Shown here in pieces: positions 11,108 through 20,740 of a stretch of 44,943 bases of DNA. This DNA is from Obelidium mucronatum. Its lineage: Eukaryota > Chytridiomycota > Chytridiomycetes > Chytridiales > Chytriomycetaceae. The notes beneath the pieces were generated by a model that ran no database searches, was not told where the DNA came from, and saw nothing but the letters and a program-made list of their open reading frames with translations. The stretch spans positions 1 to 44,943 of the forward strand of contig JAIVFH010000225.1 of the NCBI GenBank assembly GCA_025765595.1. Direction: 5' to 3'. Position numbers and translations under genes: made by a program. Within the stretch, counting starts at the first letter, position 1; every line of letters starts with the position of its first letter.

Positions 11108-12275
11108 ATGGAAAACAGAGATCCTTCTGAGCAACATGGAAGCAATTCAACTGCCGAGCAGATTGTTCAGCAATGTTTGATTGCTGTACAGGGTTCGTTC
11201 CTTCTTGTTGCTTGTTGCGATCACACACACATTGGCCTAATTCTATGTTTCATCAGAACAACATGATCAAGAAAACGAATTCATGAATTCCAATGGAGAG
11301 CATGTTACCCTGGGTCACTTGGCGCTCTTGCATCAGTCAAATCGCTTGACGCAGCAGTTGGTGCTCCAAGTTCTTGCTGGGCAATCACACATCGCTGCTG
11401 CCGTAGAAACAAAAGCAAAGAAAACTGCCCAGAATCCTTTGTGTTGGGAGGCTCTTGGGGTATTTTTTCCTTGTTTGATAGAGTTTCGCAATAGTGTTTG
11501 ATGATTGTGCATGCAATTCAGAGCTCTCTTCACATTTACATTGAAAAGGAGGCACGAAAGAACTTGTTTATGAACGCTGCGGAGGCAACGGATCTGTTGG
11601 ACTCCTGGATGGATGCAAAGCCATTGCGTGAGCAGGAAGACTTGAGGATCAATGAAAGTGACAAGAGGGCTGAATATCACAAACTCTGTTTGACAAAGGT
11701 GATTAGCAGATGAACAGAATTAAGATTAATATTTAATTCATTTTTGTCTTAAGAGCTTGAAAGTAGTGCGCGAAAAGAGAAACCTGTTGGCTGACCGAAC
11801 CAGAACCAAGATTCGCAGCTCCCAAGAAATCCCATCTACAGAAAAGCTTAATTTAAAAGGAACAACAGAAGCTAGCAGATTTAAAGCAAGCTTCATTGCA
11901 GCACCCTCTGTTGTGGCTGCAAAATTTGCTTTGATCTCCAACAGGCTTGTGGACGGAGGCCCTTTTCTTGCTTTGGTGAAGGAATGCCATCATGGAACTT
12001 CTGCTACATTGGGAAAATTAACCAAGCACGAAATCCAATTTGTTTTTGGTGTGGCAAGTCAGTACCTTGATGGCGAAGGGCTTGGAGATGAAGCCGTTAT
12101 TGTTGCTCACATGACTGAGTATGGCTTGGCTCCATGCGTCGAGGGACCAACTCAAGCCACGTTGACTCGTTCTGGTGTTTCTGGAAGAATCCCATTTTTA
12201 TTGGGAGGACGGAACGTGGGTGTTGGCAGCAGCTCTGGAACTGGCAGCAGCAGCTCTGGATCTGGGAGACATTGA
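11108..12275 (+). CDS. Unknown third protein of the transposon
   Basis: Exons 11108-11192, 11257-11459, 11495-11698 and 11754-12275 (introns 64, 35 and 55 nt) give an intact 337-residue frame. I do not recognise the family. Visible features: an acidic, Gln/Asn-rich N terminus; a helical-looking Leu/Gln segment (HLALLHQSNRLTQQLVLQVL) at about 44-63; a basic stretch around 165-190; a hydrophobic globular-looking part (FALISNRLVDGGPFLALVKE, then LGKLTKHEIQFVFGVASQYL) at about 215-265; and a Gly/Ser-rich tail. Its position next to the transposase suggests an accessory role such as end recognition or regulation, but that is inference. The 35-nt intron is unusually short, so that junction is the least certain. 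Confidence 0.7.
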
Positions 12276-12810
12276 TCATTGTTGAACTTTGGTTTTCTTT
12301 GATTTGTTAACATGAATAAATTTAACCAGTGGTACATTTATTAAGTTTGCTGGCTGTATGTGGTCCATCTGTTAGGAACAAGAACCAACGTATCCACCGA
12401 ATGACCAATGCACGCCCCATCAAACATTCAAAATATGTTTTTTGAATGCATATTAGTATAATACAGTATGATATATAAACGGTACGTCCCTTTCATTCAT
12501 TAGATCAAGATTGAAGCTTGTGGCAATCTGTCATTGGCAGGAACGTCGATCGCACAGCACCCAACTACAAGCGTCAATTATTAATTAACGTGTTAATAGA
12601 ACAAGGGATCGTCTGATGCAACGCAGACGTCGGATGCCAAATCCGATGTGCAGTGGTGTTGTGTGTCGGACGGACATCAGATCCAACACCAATCCAACAG
12701 ATTCTGACACATCGATCCCATAATCAGCGAACTTACGCGTTTTTTATTCTTTTAGACATCAATACACTGCAAATCCCTCGGACGCCCACCCGGTATAGGA
12801 TCCCTGAGTT
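12276..12810. promoter_or_regulatory. Right subterminal region of the transposon
   Basis: No gene. It contains a stem-loop TCGGAT-GCCAA-ATCCGA at 12630-12646 and several CpG-containing GTCGGA/ATCCAAC words between 12600 and 12720, possibly transposase-binding repeats. They do not match the left-end hairpins in sequence. Confidence 0.4.
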
Positions 12811-12826
12811 GAATTTTTGCGATGTT
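12811..12826. repeat. Right terminal inverted repeat and TSD (TT)
   Basis: The sequence gaatTTTTGCGATG (12811-12824) is the complement of the left end CATCGCAAA plus AT bases, followed by the duplicated TT (12825-12826). The host sequence gggacagagaag then resumes exactly as in the empty arm. Confidence 0.85.
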
Positions 12827-13170
12827 GGGACAGAGAAGTGCCGGCTATACAATCTACCTAATGTTTATTGCCTGCAAGAGTTAGAATAACAGGTGGGATA
12901 TTCACAGGTAAAAAAATGTGGGGAAATAAGACTGGGTTTCAAATCTTAGTTTTTCAGTTTAAAGAAACTGTGGAGCTGTTATGCCTGCACACCATTAGAG
13001 ATTTTTTATCTTTTTGTTTTGATATCTTCAACTGTTAAGGCACAGCCCAAGGATTCCCCTGGAGGGTGCAAGGAAATCATAGCCCTGACCCCCACAGATA
13101 CAGGGAAACGCCAGCCCCAACCCTGCCCCGTTTGCACCATTTACACTTAATTAATCTCTGATCCAAAATA
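12827..13170. other. Arm segment without recognised gene
   Basis: Nothing recognised. It is continuous with the pre-insertion sequence ending at 4248, as shown by 28020-28366. Confidence 0.5.
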
Positions 13171-13244
13171 AAGCACCGGATGGGGGTTGATCCCATGACC
13201 TCGGGATTTGCAGTCCTACGCTCTACCACTGAGCTACCAGTGCT
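13171..13244 (-). tRNA. tRNA-Cys (GCA)
   Basis: Minus-strand cloverleaf: acceptor AGCACTG/CGGTGCT, discriminator T (the expected U73 of tRNA-Cys), D stem GCTC/GAGC, anticodon loop CTGCAAA giving GCA. No intron. The partner in the right arm is identical. Confidence 0.88.
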
Positions 13245-14001
13245 CCGTAAGTTAGCAAGTTTTTCCTTTGGCTATCTTAACTTTTCTGCAATAGCAGAAA
13301 GCAATTTTTACGGAAAGGTTTGAATACAGCACTAACGACGTATAACGTGCCCATGTTACACCTTTGCCGGAAGCGGTTTTATTATTAGTATTAGTTTACC
13401 TTCTCTCACATTTATTAAATTTCGTGATTTTCACACTTTTATTTTTCCCCTTGTTCAAAAATGCTTGGTTATTTGTGGTGGAATTTGGTGAATCCTATTT
13501 TCCTCCATGCTTGGCTCCTTTTCTTTTTTTTATCCCAAAACTACCTGTTGTTAAAACTCCCATCCTTCTCCTCTGTCAATTGTGACGTTATCAAATCGCT
13601 CTTATCAGGTTTGGGGTTTTGTTGGATGGTGTTTTGGGTTGTTGTGCCTTGCTGATTGGTTTGGAATGCTTTGAAGGTACTACCACCGCTTCCTCGACCC
13701 TTGATTTGCCTTGCCGCGCGTGGAAACAATTTATTGACGCACTGTTTGAAGTTTAATTAGGGTTATCGATAGCTCATAATTCAACACCAATTGCTTGTCG
13801 TCACACACGCCATCGGAATACTGTCATAGTCGAACCATCCATTCTTCCACACACACACACACACATCTATCATCTATCCTGTGCAATGGCAGCGACGAAA
13901 ACTCTTAATCTAATTTGAATCGGAGCCTTTGTATCTTGTTTTGGTTGTACTTGTAACAGTGGCAAGCGTACCAATCTACTACTACTACAGTCAGTTAAAT
14001 T
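13245..14001. other. Arm segment without recognised gene
   Basis: AT-rich, with a (CA)n microsatellite at about 13851-13864. Open frames at 13364-13655 are hydrophobic but low-complexity and unsupported. Mirror copy 27189-27945. Confidence 0.45.
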
Positions 14002-14642
14002 ATGGGCGTATCTGTGAAGTATTTTAAAACTCGGGAGTTCAAGGGACCCCATGTCAGTATCTTTTTGGAGTATTGTTGGAAAGAGATCGGTCGGAAGGGC
14101 CATGATACAGAAGCTCAAAAGGTTGGATTTGAGCTCACATGTAATGCTGTCTTGAATGGCTCCAGAAGGAGTTTGCCGATCAGGACAAAATCATAACATT
14201 GGAGACCTTGACAAAGCTAGCGAAAAGTCAAAAGAGAACGGAAAAATATTCCCTTGCCGAATATCTGGGAGAATTTAACCGACTGCTTGTTGCTATTGAT
14301 GAAATTGCCGCTCCGGATGATTCTCTGAAGGTGTCTTTATTCCTGAAGGGTTGCTCAAGAAGGGTTGCTGAGAAGGCTATTGACTCCATTGTTGGGCTCG
14401 ATGGGAAGCAAAATTCGGAGTGGAAAGGCTTTTGTCAAATGATCCTAAGTCTCGACAAAAAGCTACGGAAAGTTATAGCGGTTTCATCGAAGAAGAAAAA
14501 GAAGCGAGTGACAACTGACTCTGAAGATTCATCCGAGGATTCTCCAAGTTCCACTTCGGATTCATCGAGTAGTTTTGATACTGATACTGATTCTGAGGAC
14601 GAGCGGAAACGGCGAAAAGATTGGAAGGGGAAATCTGTATGA
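14002..14642 (+). pseudogene. Ty3/gypsy-type gag relic
   Basis: Frame one starts at 14002 (REFKGPHVSIFLEY... fits the gag matrix/capsid start). It continues after a frameshift near 14150 in a second frame containing WLQKEFADQDKI, a capsid-like YSLAEYLGEFNRLL...SLFLKGC pattern, a Lys run and a Ser/Asp-rich tail. The order and motifs fit fungal gypsy gag. The same frameshift is in the right arm (26548-27188), so it predates the arm duplication. No zinc knuckle is visible. It has the same orientation as the pol relic at 20291-25541 and could be from the same family. Confidence 0.6.
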
Positions 14643-15160
14643 GTCCCAGGATGTGAGAAATCGCAACCAGTTCAACTTGGATAAAAAGAATGGTTGGCCT
14701 GTGGATGTTGGTGAACAGTTCGGGAAGTTGGTCATCACTTTCAGGGGTGAGAAAGTACCGCCTGCTATCAGAAAAGGCAGGTGTCGGAAGCTAATCACAA
14801 GTGAGAAGGGTGGCGGATCAGGTGTTGTTTGGGGACAATGACAAGGAAACTTATTCGTCATTGAGGATGGCAAACACATTGATGGACGAACTTTGGGTCG
14901 AACCACGTCAAGTCTGCCCCACATTGAAGGATGAGCCTTGGGTCGAGGAAACGCCATCAGTTCGGGTATTTCTGAATGAAGTGCATGTTGCTGCCGATGT
15001 TGCAGGCGTCGTCTACGTTCCATTAGTTGACCCCGGTCTTGAAGATTCGCCAATCCTTTTTAGCCTCAGCTATAAAGCTACACATCCTTTTTTTTCTCTG
15101 TGCGGCGACATTTTGCTGAGCCACCATTATAATAAAGCAATGGCCCCCCTATTTCATTGA
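14643..15160 (+). pseudogene. Post-gag retroelement remnant with flipped segment
   Basis: Sequence following gag with open frames in two registers and no recognised domain. The 243 bp at 14827-15069 are in the same orientation as 26106-26348 although the arms are inverted, so this block has flipped in one arm. The left arm also lacks short flanking pieces present at the right (about 15 bp on one side, about 50 bp on the other). Confidence 0.6.
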
Positions 15161-15194
15161 TTTGTCAATAAACGCTATTGTTAAGAAACTCAGT

Positions 15195-15219
15195 TTCCAA
15201 TAATTACAAAATATTGGAA
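15195..15219. repeat. TTCCAAT...ATTGGAA palindrome, left-arm copy 1
   Basis: A 25-bp stem-loop (TTCCAATAATT, loop, ATTGGAA). The counterpart in the right arm is 25909-25933. Confidence 0.8.
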
Positions 15220-15296
15220 GTCACTAACCAGAGTTTGCGCATATTTGACATGAAGAATTGACTTCAATTTTTAGTTCCTGTTTCATTGAATTCAGT

Positions 15297-15321
15297 TTCC
15301 AATAATCACAGATTATTGGAA
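15297..15321. repeat. TTCCAAT...ATTGGAA palindrome, left-arm copy 2 (perfect)
   Basis: Perfect 11-bp arms TTCCAATAATC / GATTATTGGAA around a 3-nt ACA loop; the best-preserved member. The counterpart is 25807-25831. Confidence 0.85.
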
Positions 15322-15652
15322 ATGACTCACCACTATAAAGAAGAGTCAACAAGAAGGTATAATTTCCAACATTCCTGAAATATTCAAAGGATCCCCTAAT
15401 GAAACTGGATTTCTTTTTCCATTTATCATCTTGATGACTAATCAGTTCTTCTGCTACTTCTGCGATAGCAATTTGGTCAACATTCATCTTGATTGCATTC
15501 AAATGAGGACAAACTAGGAAGCCAAATACATACCACCCAAACATTCCTACGTTGAAAGAATTCAGTTGAATACCAAACAATCTGAATAATTTTTCATTTA
15601 GTAAAAAGTTATGTCAAAGCAGTGATGCAAGCAAGTTGATATTTATCTGTAG

Positions 15653-15715
15653 TTCCAATAAAAGTAAAATATTGGACGAATTCTTTGTTTTCCAACAATT
15701 CAACGTTTATTGGAA
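15653..15715. repeat. Two TTCCAAT-type palindromes
   Basis: Members at 15653-15676 (TTCCAATAAA...ATATTGGA) and 15690-15715 (TTCCAACAAT...TTATTGGAA), 37 bp apart start to start. Both lie in the spacer just inside the left arm. Confidence 0.75.
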
Positions 15716-15721
15716 AAAGAA

Positions 15722-16299
15722 TCACCTCCCAAAATGTCCTGAAGATTTCAAACTTAACATGCTAGTTGGCAAATCAAAGTTAAAATACCAAGACCGTCTA
15801 TTGGAATCTGCCTTCTACTTCTGCCATGGAGTTATGGTTTGAAGCATAGGCAAAGAGTTATGGACAAGAAATTTGAAATATTATGATAAAGAGTTTGGTT
15901 CAAAGTACGCAGATGAGAAATTCTGGAGGGGGGGATTTGTCTTCTTTTATACTTTTCCCGCCCAAACCAAGCACCTGCCAAGCACTGTGAAATCATAAAT
16001 GAAAACCAAGCAATTTGAATTGTGTGCAAAAAAACAAGACAACAGCAGCTGCCACACTGACTCATGAACAACAAACAACCAGAGCTGTAGTAAGGACATG
16101 GCGCCATCCTCAGTGTCTCATCTGTTGCTAAATTATTTAAAAAAAGCGGCCGTAAAAGGACTCTGCTTCAGACACCCACCTTTGGAGTGTCCAGTACTCA
16201 TAGGTTCCATCATTGTTTCAAAGCTTGCTGAAATTCTGTTGATTGGGTGTTAGCTGGATACAAATGAGCCTGCAGCATGCTGGGTGAAATGCTGTTGTC
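15722..16299. other. Spacer without recognised gene
   Basis: No gene or further repeat recognised. Confidence 0.45.
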
Positions 16300-16546
16300 T
16301 TCCAATAATCCAAGATTAGTGGAAACTTCAAAGAGTAAAAATACTGACTCATTTACATTAAACCACAGCTCCACATTAGTTGTCACAAAGAAGTTATTTT
16401 CTACTTTGCCAAAACAATACAAGTAAGTGTGTCTAATAGCTTCATTTTATTGGAAGCAGGTCAGCTGAATGAAAAAGAGCCACATGACAAATGTTGGTTA
16501 GGGTTTTAGGGTTAACCCTTCTTCCAATAATTCTATTTTATTGGAA
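16300..16546. repeat. Three TTCCAAT-type palindromes
   Basis: Members at 16300-16324, 16432-16455 (left half degenerate) and 16522-16546 (TTCCAATAATTC...TTTTATTGGAA). Just before the last is a short TTAGGG-like word pair (about 16498-16518). Confidence 0.7.
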
Positions 16547-17380
16547 GCCTTTCGCAATTAATAAGTTGTTATGCAGCTTGACCAAACCTGGCCTTTGATC
16601 AAGTACATACTTGAACTTTTAAAAAAGCCCCAATTCAGAAACTTAAGGGAGGGGTTTGCAGCTGTGCAGATTGACGGAAGCCAGGACCAGCAGAAAGGCA
16701 ATCTCGAAAGGCATGGTGTCCTCAACATTGCACAAGTCCAGGTTGAGCAACTCAAGCTGCAACAGTGCGCCAAACTCATGCAGAATCACACGGCACCGCG
16801 GAAGTGGTGACACAATGCCGAAGGCGGCAACGCGCACAAGGACGCCAACCACCAACGTAGCACCAACTTGCGCAGTGGCTCTGTATTGCGTGCTGGCAAG
16901 TCAAGTCCTTGATGCAGGTGCCTGGCACAGATCAACAAACAAATAGATGCACTGGACAACCTCAACAGGGAGTATGGTTACTGGCAATTACTCTGCAGCA
17001 ATGTCTGCTGAATCTGCAGCTGTGACTCCAAAGTCTCTGTGCAAAACACCCATACCTTGTTCTTTGTTGTGCAACAAAGGCTAATCATTGCAGGTGACTA
17101 AGACATGACACTGGGTGGAACTAACCAATCAGTGCACTTTGCGCCACTTTTGCCTCAATGGAAAAAACTCCAGTGCCAAGTGCACCAGCCGCCAGGTCTG
17201 CTGTCAGCTTGTGGACAATCCTTGACGTCATTCTGCGACAGCTAAAAACCAGCCTTGGTGAACATGGTCCCAGTGCTGCTGCGCTGCCCTTGACAACTCA
17301 AACACATGCGTCAGCAGAAACTGGGTCAGTATGGCCATGTGCAGCTTCCCAGAATGTTTTGTTTATTTTGTCTTCATGCC
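16547..17380. other. Spacer without recognised gene
   Basis: Open frames on both strands (for example 16571-16810 and 17158-17589) show no recognisable domain. Probably decayed mobile DNA. Confidence 0.4.
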
Positions 17381-17405
17381 TTCCAATAATTTTATTTTAT
17401 TGGAA
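17381..17405. repeat. TTCCAAT...ATTGGAA palindrome
   Basis: TTCCAATAAT, T-rich loop, TTATTGGAA. Confidence 0.8.
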
Positions 17406-17795
17406 CAGACCAGTCCTATCAGCACACCTATTCCCATTTTTTGCTTCATGGTGTTGTAGTCAATGTAACGGCGGCACAGCTGCAGGACTAACAATTCACT
17501 CCTATTGTGTGTGGATCATATGTTTGGATCCATCTCCTCCTTTGAATCACCCACTAAAAACGAAGATACAATGTGCTGCCCATTGTTGACAAGGTTTCAA
17601 TGAAAAAATTGATGTTGTGGGAAAAGCAGATTTGAGAACTTGTGATAATAGCCCCCATGTTTGGGCTTTGAAACATCTGCTTGAGTGAGAGACTAGCGTT
17701 GGAGGGGCTCAAATGTTGCTGCTGGTCACCGCCTTTGGGCAAACTTGAATTTTGTTGTGTTTTTAACAAAGGTTTGTTTTCCCTTGATTCCATCT

Positions 17796-17919
17796 TTCCA
17801 ATATTTTATTTTATTGGAAAATGATCTTTCTAATATTTTTATTTTATTGGATATTGGCCTTTCCAATATCTTTATTTTATTGGAAAATGGTACCTTCCAA
17901 TAATCCTATTTTATTGGAT
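17796..17919. repeat. Periodic array of four TTCCAAT...ATTGGA palindromes
   Basis: Members start at 17796, 17828, 17861 and 17895, that is every 32-34 bp, separated by 8-10 bp of unlike sequence. All share the inner TATTTTATTGGA half; the left half varies slightly (TTCCAAT, TTCTAAT). Each carries a CCAAT box facing its complement ATTGG. Confidence 0.85.
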
Positions 17920-18133
17920 ACAGGTCTGGTGCCAGAAGGACAAACTTGTATTCAGACCTTGTATTCATGGGGATTCTAGCGCAAATGTGTTGGGGGGGCA
18001 TTTATTAAGTCTGACATTGATGCAATCAGTGCTGCAAGTTCCCAATCTACATTGTCAAATTACTTGCCAACTCTTTGCTCCAGTGGCTACTGCAAAGAAT
18101 CTTGAACAATGTGCTGTCTTGCGGTAGGCAGTC

Positions 18134-18780
18134 ATGGACTTGGCTTGGAAGAAGCAATTGGTGTGCTATCAGATTGTAGCGAAGGCTCTTGGTTTTCTGA
18201 ATGACGATGCCACCAGCAAAATTCCCCTCACTTTTGAATTCTATCTCGGAAAGCCTGTGATGATAACAAAGCGTATTCCAGATTTGGAACACTTGAAGAT
18301 CTTTGCCAAGGGAACTTTGGCCTTTTTTGGGGATTTGCTGTTGAGCCAAATGAGTAGTTCATGTCAACAACAGTGAATGGTGTGGTTGTAAATCAATTAA
18401 AATTCATGCCTGGCTGGTTATGGGTCAAAGTTCGGAATTGTAATCTGGCTCTGGTGGCTGGGTGTGCTCTTGGTGCTGTTACTGTGCCCCCTCTCACGTA
18501 TCTGTCAAAATTTTGCTGCCCAATTCTGATAAGTCAAAGTCCATCACTCTGACCCAATTTCCCGCTATCTTGGCATTGGCTTGCCCCCTGAGAAACTTCA
18601 AGGGGTCTTGAATCATTGGATCACCATTGCTCAATTGGACCGTGCAAACTATAATGCTCAAACTTTATATGTAGCTTTCTCTCCAAGACATTGATATCCA
18701 TAATACTTGTGCAAAACTTTCCATGGCTTATTCAAGAAAGTTCTGGCCCCCTAAAAAATTTGAAGACGAGATGATTTGTC
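18134..18780 (+). pseudogene. Pif1-like helicase C-terminal relic
   Basis: Broken frames read in order as the end of a Pif1/Helitron-type helicase: LTFEFYLGKPVMIT...LKIFAKGTLAFFG (fits the G-x-PVM-x-T...NGT region); NGVVVNQL...PGWLWVKV; ITLTQFPAILALA; then in another frame KLQGVLNHWITIAQLD (the H-K-x-Q-G motif, here EKLQG); and QTLYVAFS (motif VI region, normally LYVALSR). At least three frame changes and stops disrupt it. No Walker motifs were found upstream. It may be from a Helitron or a stand-alone Pif1-like gene. Confidence 0.55.
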
Positions 18781-20290
18781 TCATTAATTTGGTACAACTG
18801 CCGGATTATACTGCCAATCATATCATACATTCCTTCCATTAATGGAAAGACGAGCTTTTGCTCTTGCTCTTTCTTAAGTATTGACTCGGTTTTATGCAGT
18901 ACTATTCTTTAAAAGTTCTAAAAAAAATTCAGAGCTAAAAAGGTCCTAGCGGATGGCTTGCCACCGCACCTCAGTCTACTTGGAATTGAAGGAGGATGGT
19001 GACATCTATCTGGCATCAAAGTTGTTCTCCCAAATGTGTGGGGTTGAAGTCTCGGATAGTGAGATACGCGACACTCATGATTCGATGGTTGCGCGTTTTG
19101 GTGACGATGGTTTGTTCACTGTTGAGCAGATGGCCAGGGGGGTGGGACTCAATTTGGTGGATTGGAAGATTTCCATATCCAAAAATAGCGAGAGATCCAG
19201 CCCCCACCAGCCCAACGTTGCATCTGCCACCAGCTGCTTCCAGATGCAGCAGAGTCAAAAATTCCTATCTACAATGCTATGACAATATATCCTGTGTCAA
19301 GGAGCCCGTTTTGCTATTAAAAGTAAGTGTCTTCCACAGCGGCAAGACAGATCCAAATCCTAGGCCTTGGCTTCGTCAACCATGCTCTCTTCAAAAATCA
19401 TCCTCAAACCATTTGGTTGGTTCATGGTATGGGTGTTATCCCTTGAATCCCCCCTGCTACTTCTGTGACTTTTTTTTGCTCTGGTGCACCAACTGCGCCT
19501 CATCCATCCTATTTTTTTTCTAACACTTATTCCATCAATTTCGAAACGTTTTAAACTCTTCTGATTTTTCCCTGATTTTTTCATGATTTTTTCCTATTTA
19601 TTTATTGGTGTGACTTTGTTGTTGTTTTTCTCCAAAAAAAATCAGAAACTGTGAAGCAGCAACAAATAAAACTATTTAGTAAACCACATGTCCGCTTTTA
19701 CTTCCCGCAATAATAGAGTAGCATTAATAACCCAATTATGTACTTATGAATTTAACTATCCACACTTCATTCTATGTTGTGCAACTGATTGGCATGTTTT
19801 GTCTTATTCTGAACGATCTTCTCAAACAACATGGTAGTGGGGTGGTTATGTAATGGTGCGGTCACAGATGAATCTGGGGTTCAAAACCAGCTTCTGGCAG
19901 TTAATTTTCTCTCATCCAAGCTCTAATAACTGTGTGTCTGCCCAACTGTTTTCGTATTGACTGCATTTTTATATTGACTACCTTTTTCTATGTGGTTCTG
20001 AGAATAATAAATGTTAGTACAGTGGTTTGAAGTGTCTGGGGTTTAATCCCTACTTTGGCATCATATTTGCTACTCTGTAGTGATTTCCACCTCCATTCTT
20101 CCCCAAGTAAGGTAACAACAGACTTGTGACTCTCAATTTCCATTGATTTTTTACAGTTTCCGTAATGCCTGCCTTGATGTAACGTCTGGTGACCAGCCAT
20201 AAGCCCTCACTGTAACGTTACAACTAACCAATTTTTCATGGGCTTTTTTTCAGAAAAAAGCCGAGTGTCTGAGTCCCACCCCCCTGGCAG
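18781..20290. other. Spacer without recognised gene
   Basis: The open frame 18953-19282 (109 codons) has an acidic start but no recognised family. The rest is AT-rich with T runs near 19440-19640. Probably decayed mobile DNA; no LTR was recognised. Confidence 0.4.
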
Positions 20291-20740
20291 ATGGCCGCTG
20301 AAGTGTTGGAAACTCGTGCTTTCATCAAGAGGCATGCTGAAGATGCTGCCAATGGCGATGAACTTCAACGTCGTACCCGCTCCTCTACCCGTGAGTTTGT
20401 CGAGGAACCACCTAAGCCTGTCTCAAGGCCTGTTGCGGAGCCTGCGAAACCAACCTTGATGAAGGTGTTTGGCGGTAGTAGTGGTACAAGTCAGCCAGCT
20501 CCTCCGACTCCTGTTGCTCAGGCGCCGCCAAAGAAGTTTGTCAAGTTTGATCGCAGTCTCAAGCCCCAAAAAGACCATACAAGCTTGTCAGGAAAGGGCC
20601 TTCCGGCGTTCTGGATCCTGAAGCTGTTGCAGCGGATATCCTGAAGTCAATGAACACTAGCGGTTGTGTTGTTAAGCTGGAGCAGTTGTTGGCCTTCGAA
20701 CCGGTCAGGAAGGTCTTTAATTCTTGGACGGGATTGACTT
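20291..20740 (+). pseudogene. Gypsy gag-end / pre-protease linker
   Basis: A Pro/Ala-rich segment (PVSRPVAEPAKP, APPTPVAQAPPK) typical of the region after gag. After a frameshift near 20640 it is followed by ILKSMNTSGCVVKLEQLLAF, which resembles the conserved stretch (xVxLxLxELLAxxP) before the protease in fungal gypsy elements. Confidence 0.5.

Larger units (their letters stand above)
4249..12824. mobile_element. Plavaka-type DNA transposon carrying a TET/JBP dioxygenase
   Basis: An 8576-bp insertion in the left arm. The other arm reads straight through (ccacTTggg at 28364-28372, complement), whereas here TT occurs on both sides of the insertion (4247-4248 and 12825-12826). The ends are inverted: CATCGCAAA at the left and TTTGCGATG at the right, extending imperfectly to about 14 bp. 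Inside are three multi-exon genes without stops: the dioxygenase (+), the transposase (-) and an unknown gene (+). A long left noncoding region with hairpin repeats and a shorter right one flank them. The gene family and short TIR/TSD fit the Plavaka group of fungal cut-and-paste transposons. Intact frames and presence in one arm only suggest a young, possibly active copy. Confidence 0.92.
1..15586. repeat. Left arm of large inverted repeat
   Basis: The reverse complement of this stretch matches 25542-32622 almost base for base once the 8.6-kb transposon at 4249-12824 is removed, leaving about 7.0 kb of arm. It matches from base 1, so the arm may continue beyond the window. The inner end is sharp at 15586 (sequence ...caatctgaa, then unrelated). 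Differences from the other arm are few: a 14-bp deletion in tRNA-Val, one extra unit in a 10-bp tandem repeat, a 243-bp flipped segment and scattered substitutions. Confidence 0.95.

Noticed and set aside
16496..16518. TTAGGG-like words (interstitial telomere repeat?)
   Set aside because: Only two imperfect copies; too short to support telomeric origin.
17796..17919. Evenly spaced repeats resembling a CRISPR array
   Set aside because: The repeats are perfect or near palindromes of 24-25 bp with 8-10 bp gaps, the genome is eukaryotic, and no cas genes are present.
18953..19282. 109-codon frame as an EF-hand-like protein
   Set aside because: The DGD-rich stretches do not form a canonical EF-hand loop with correct spacing.
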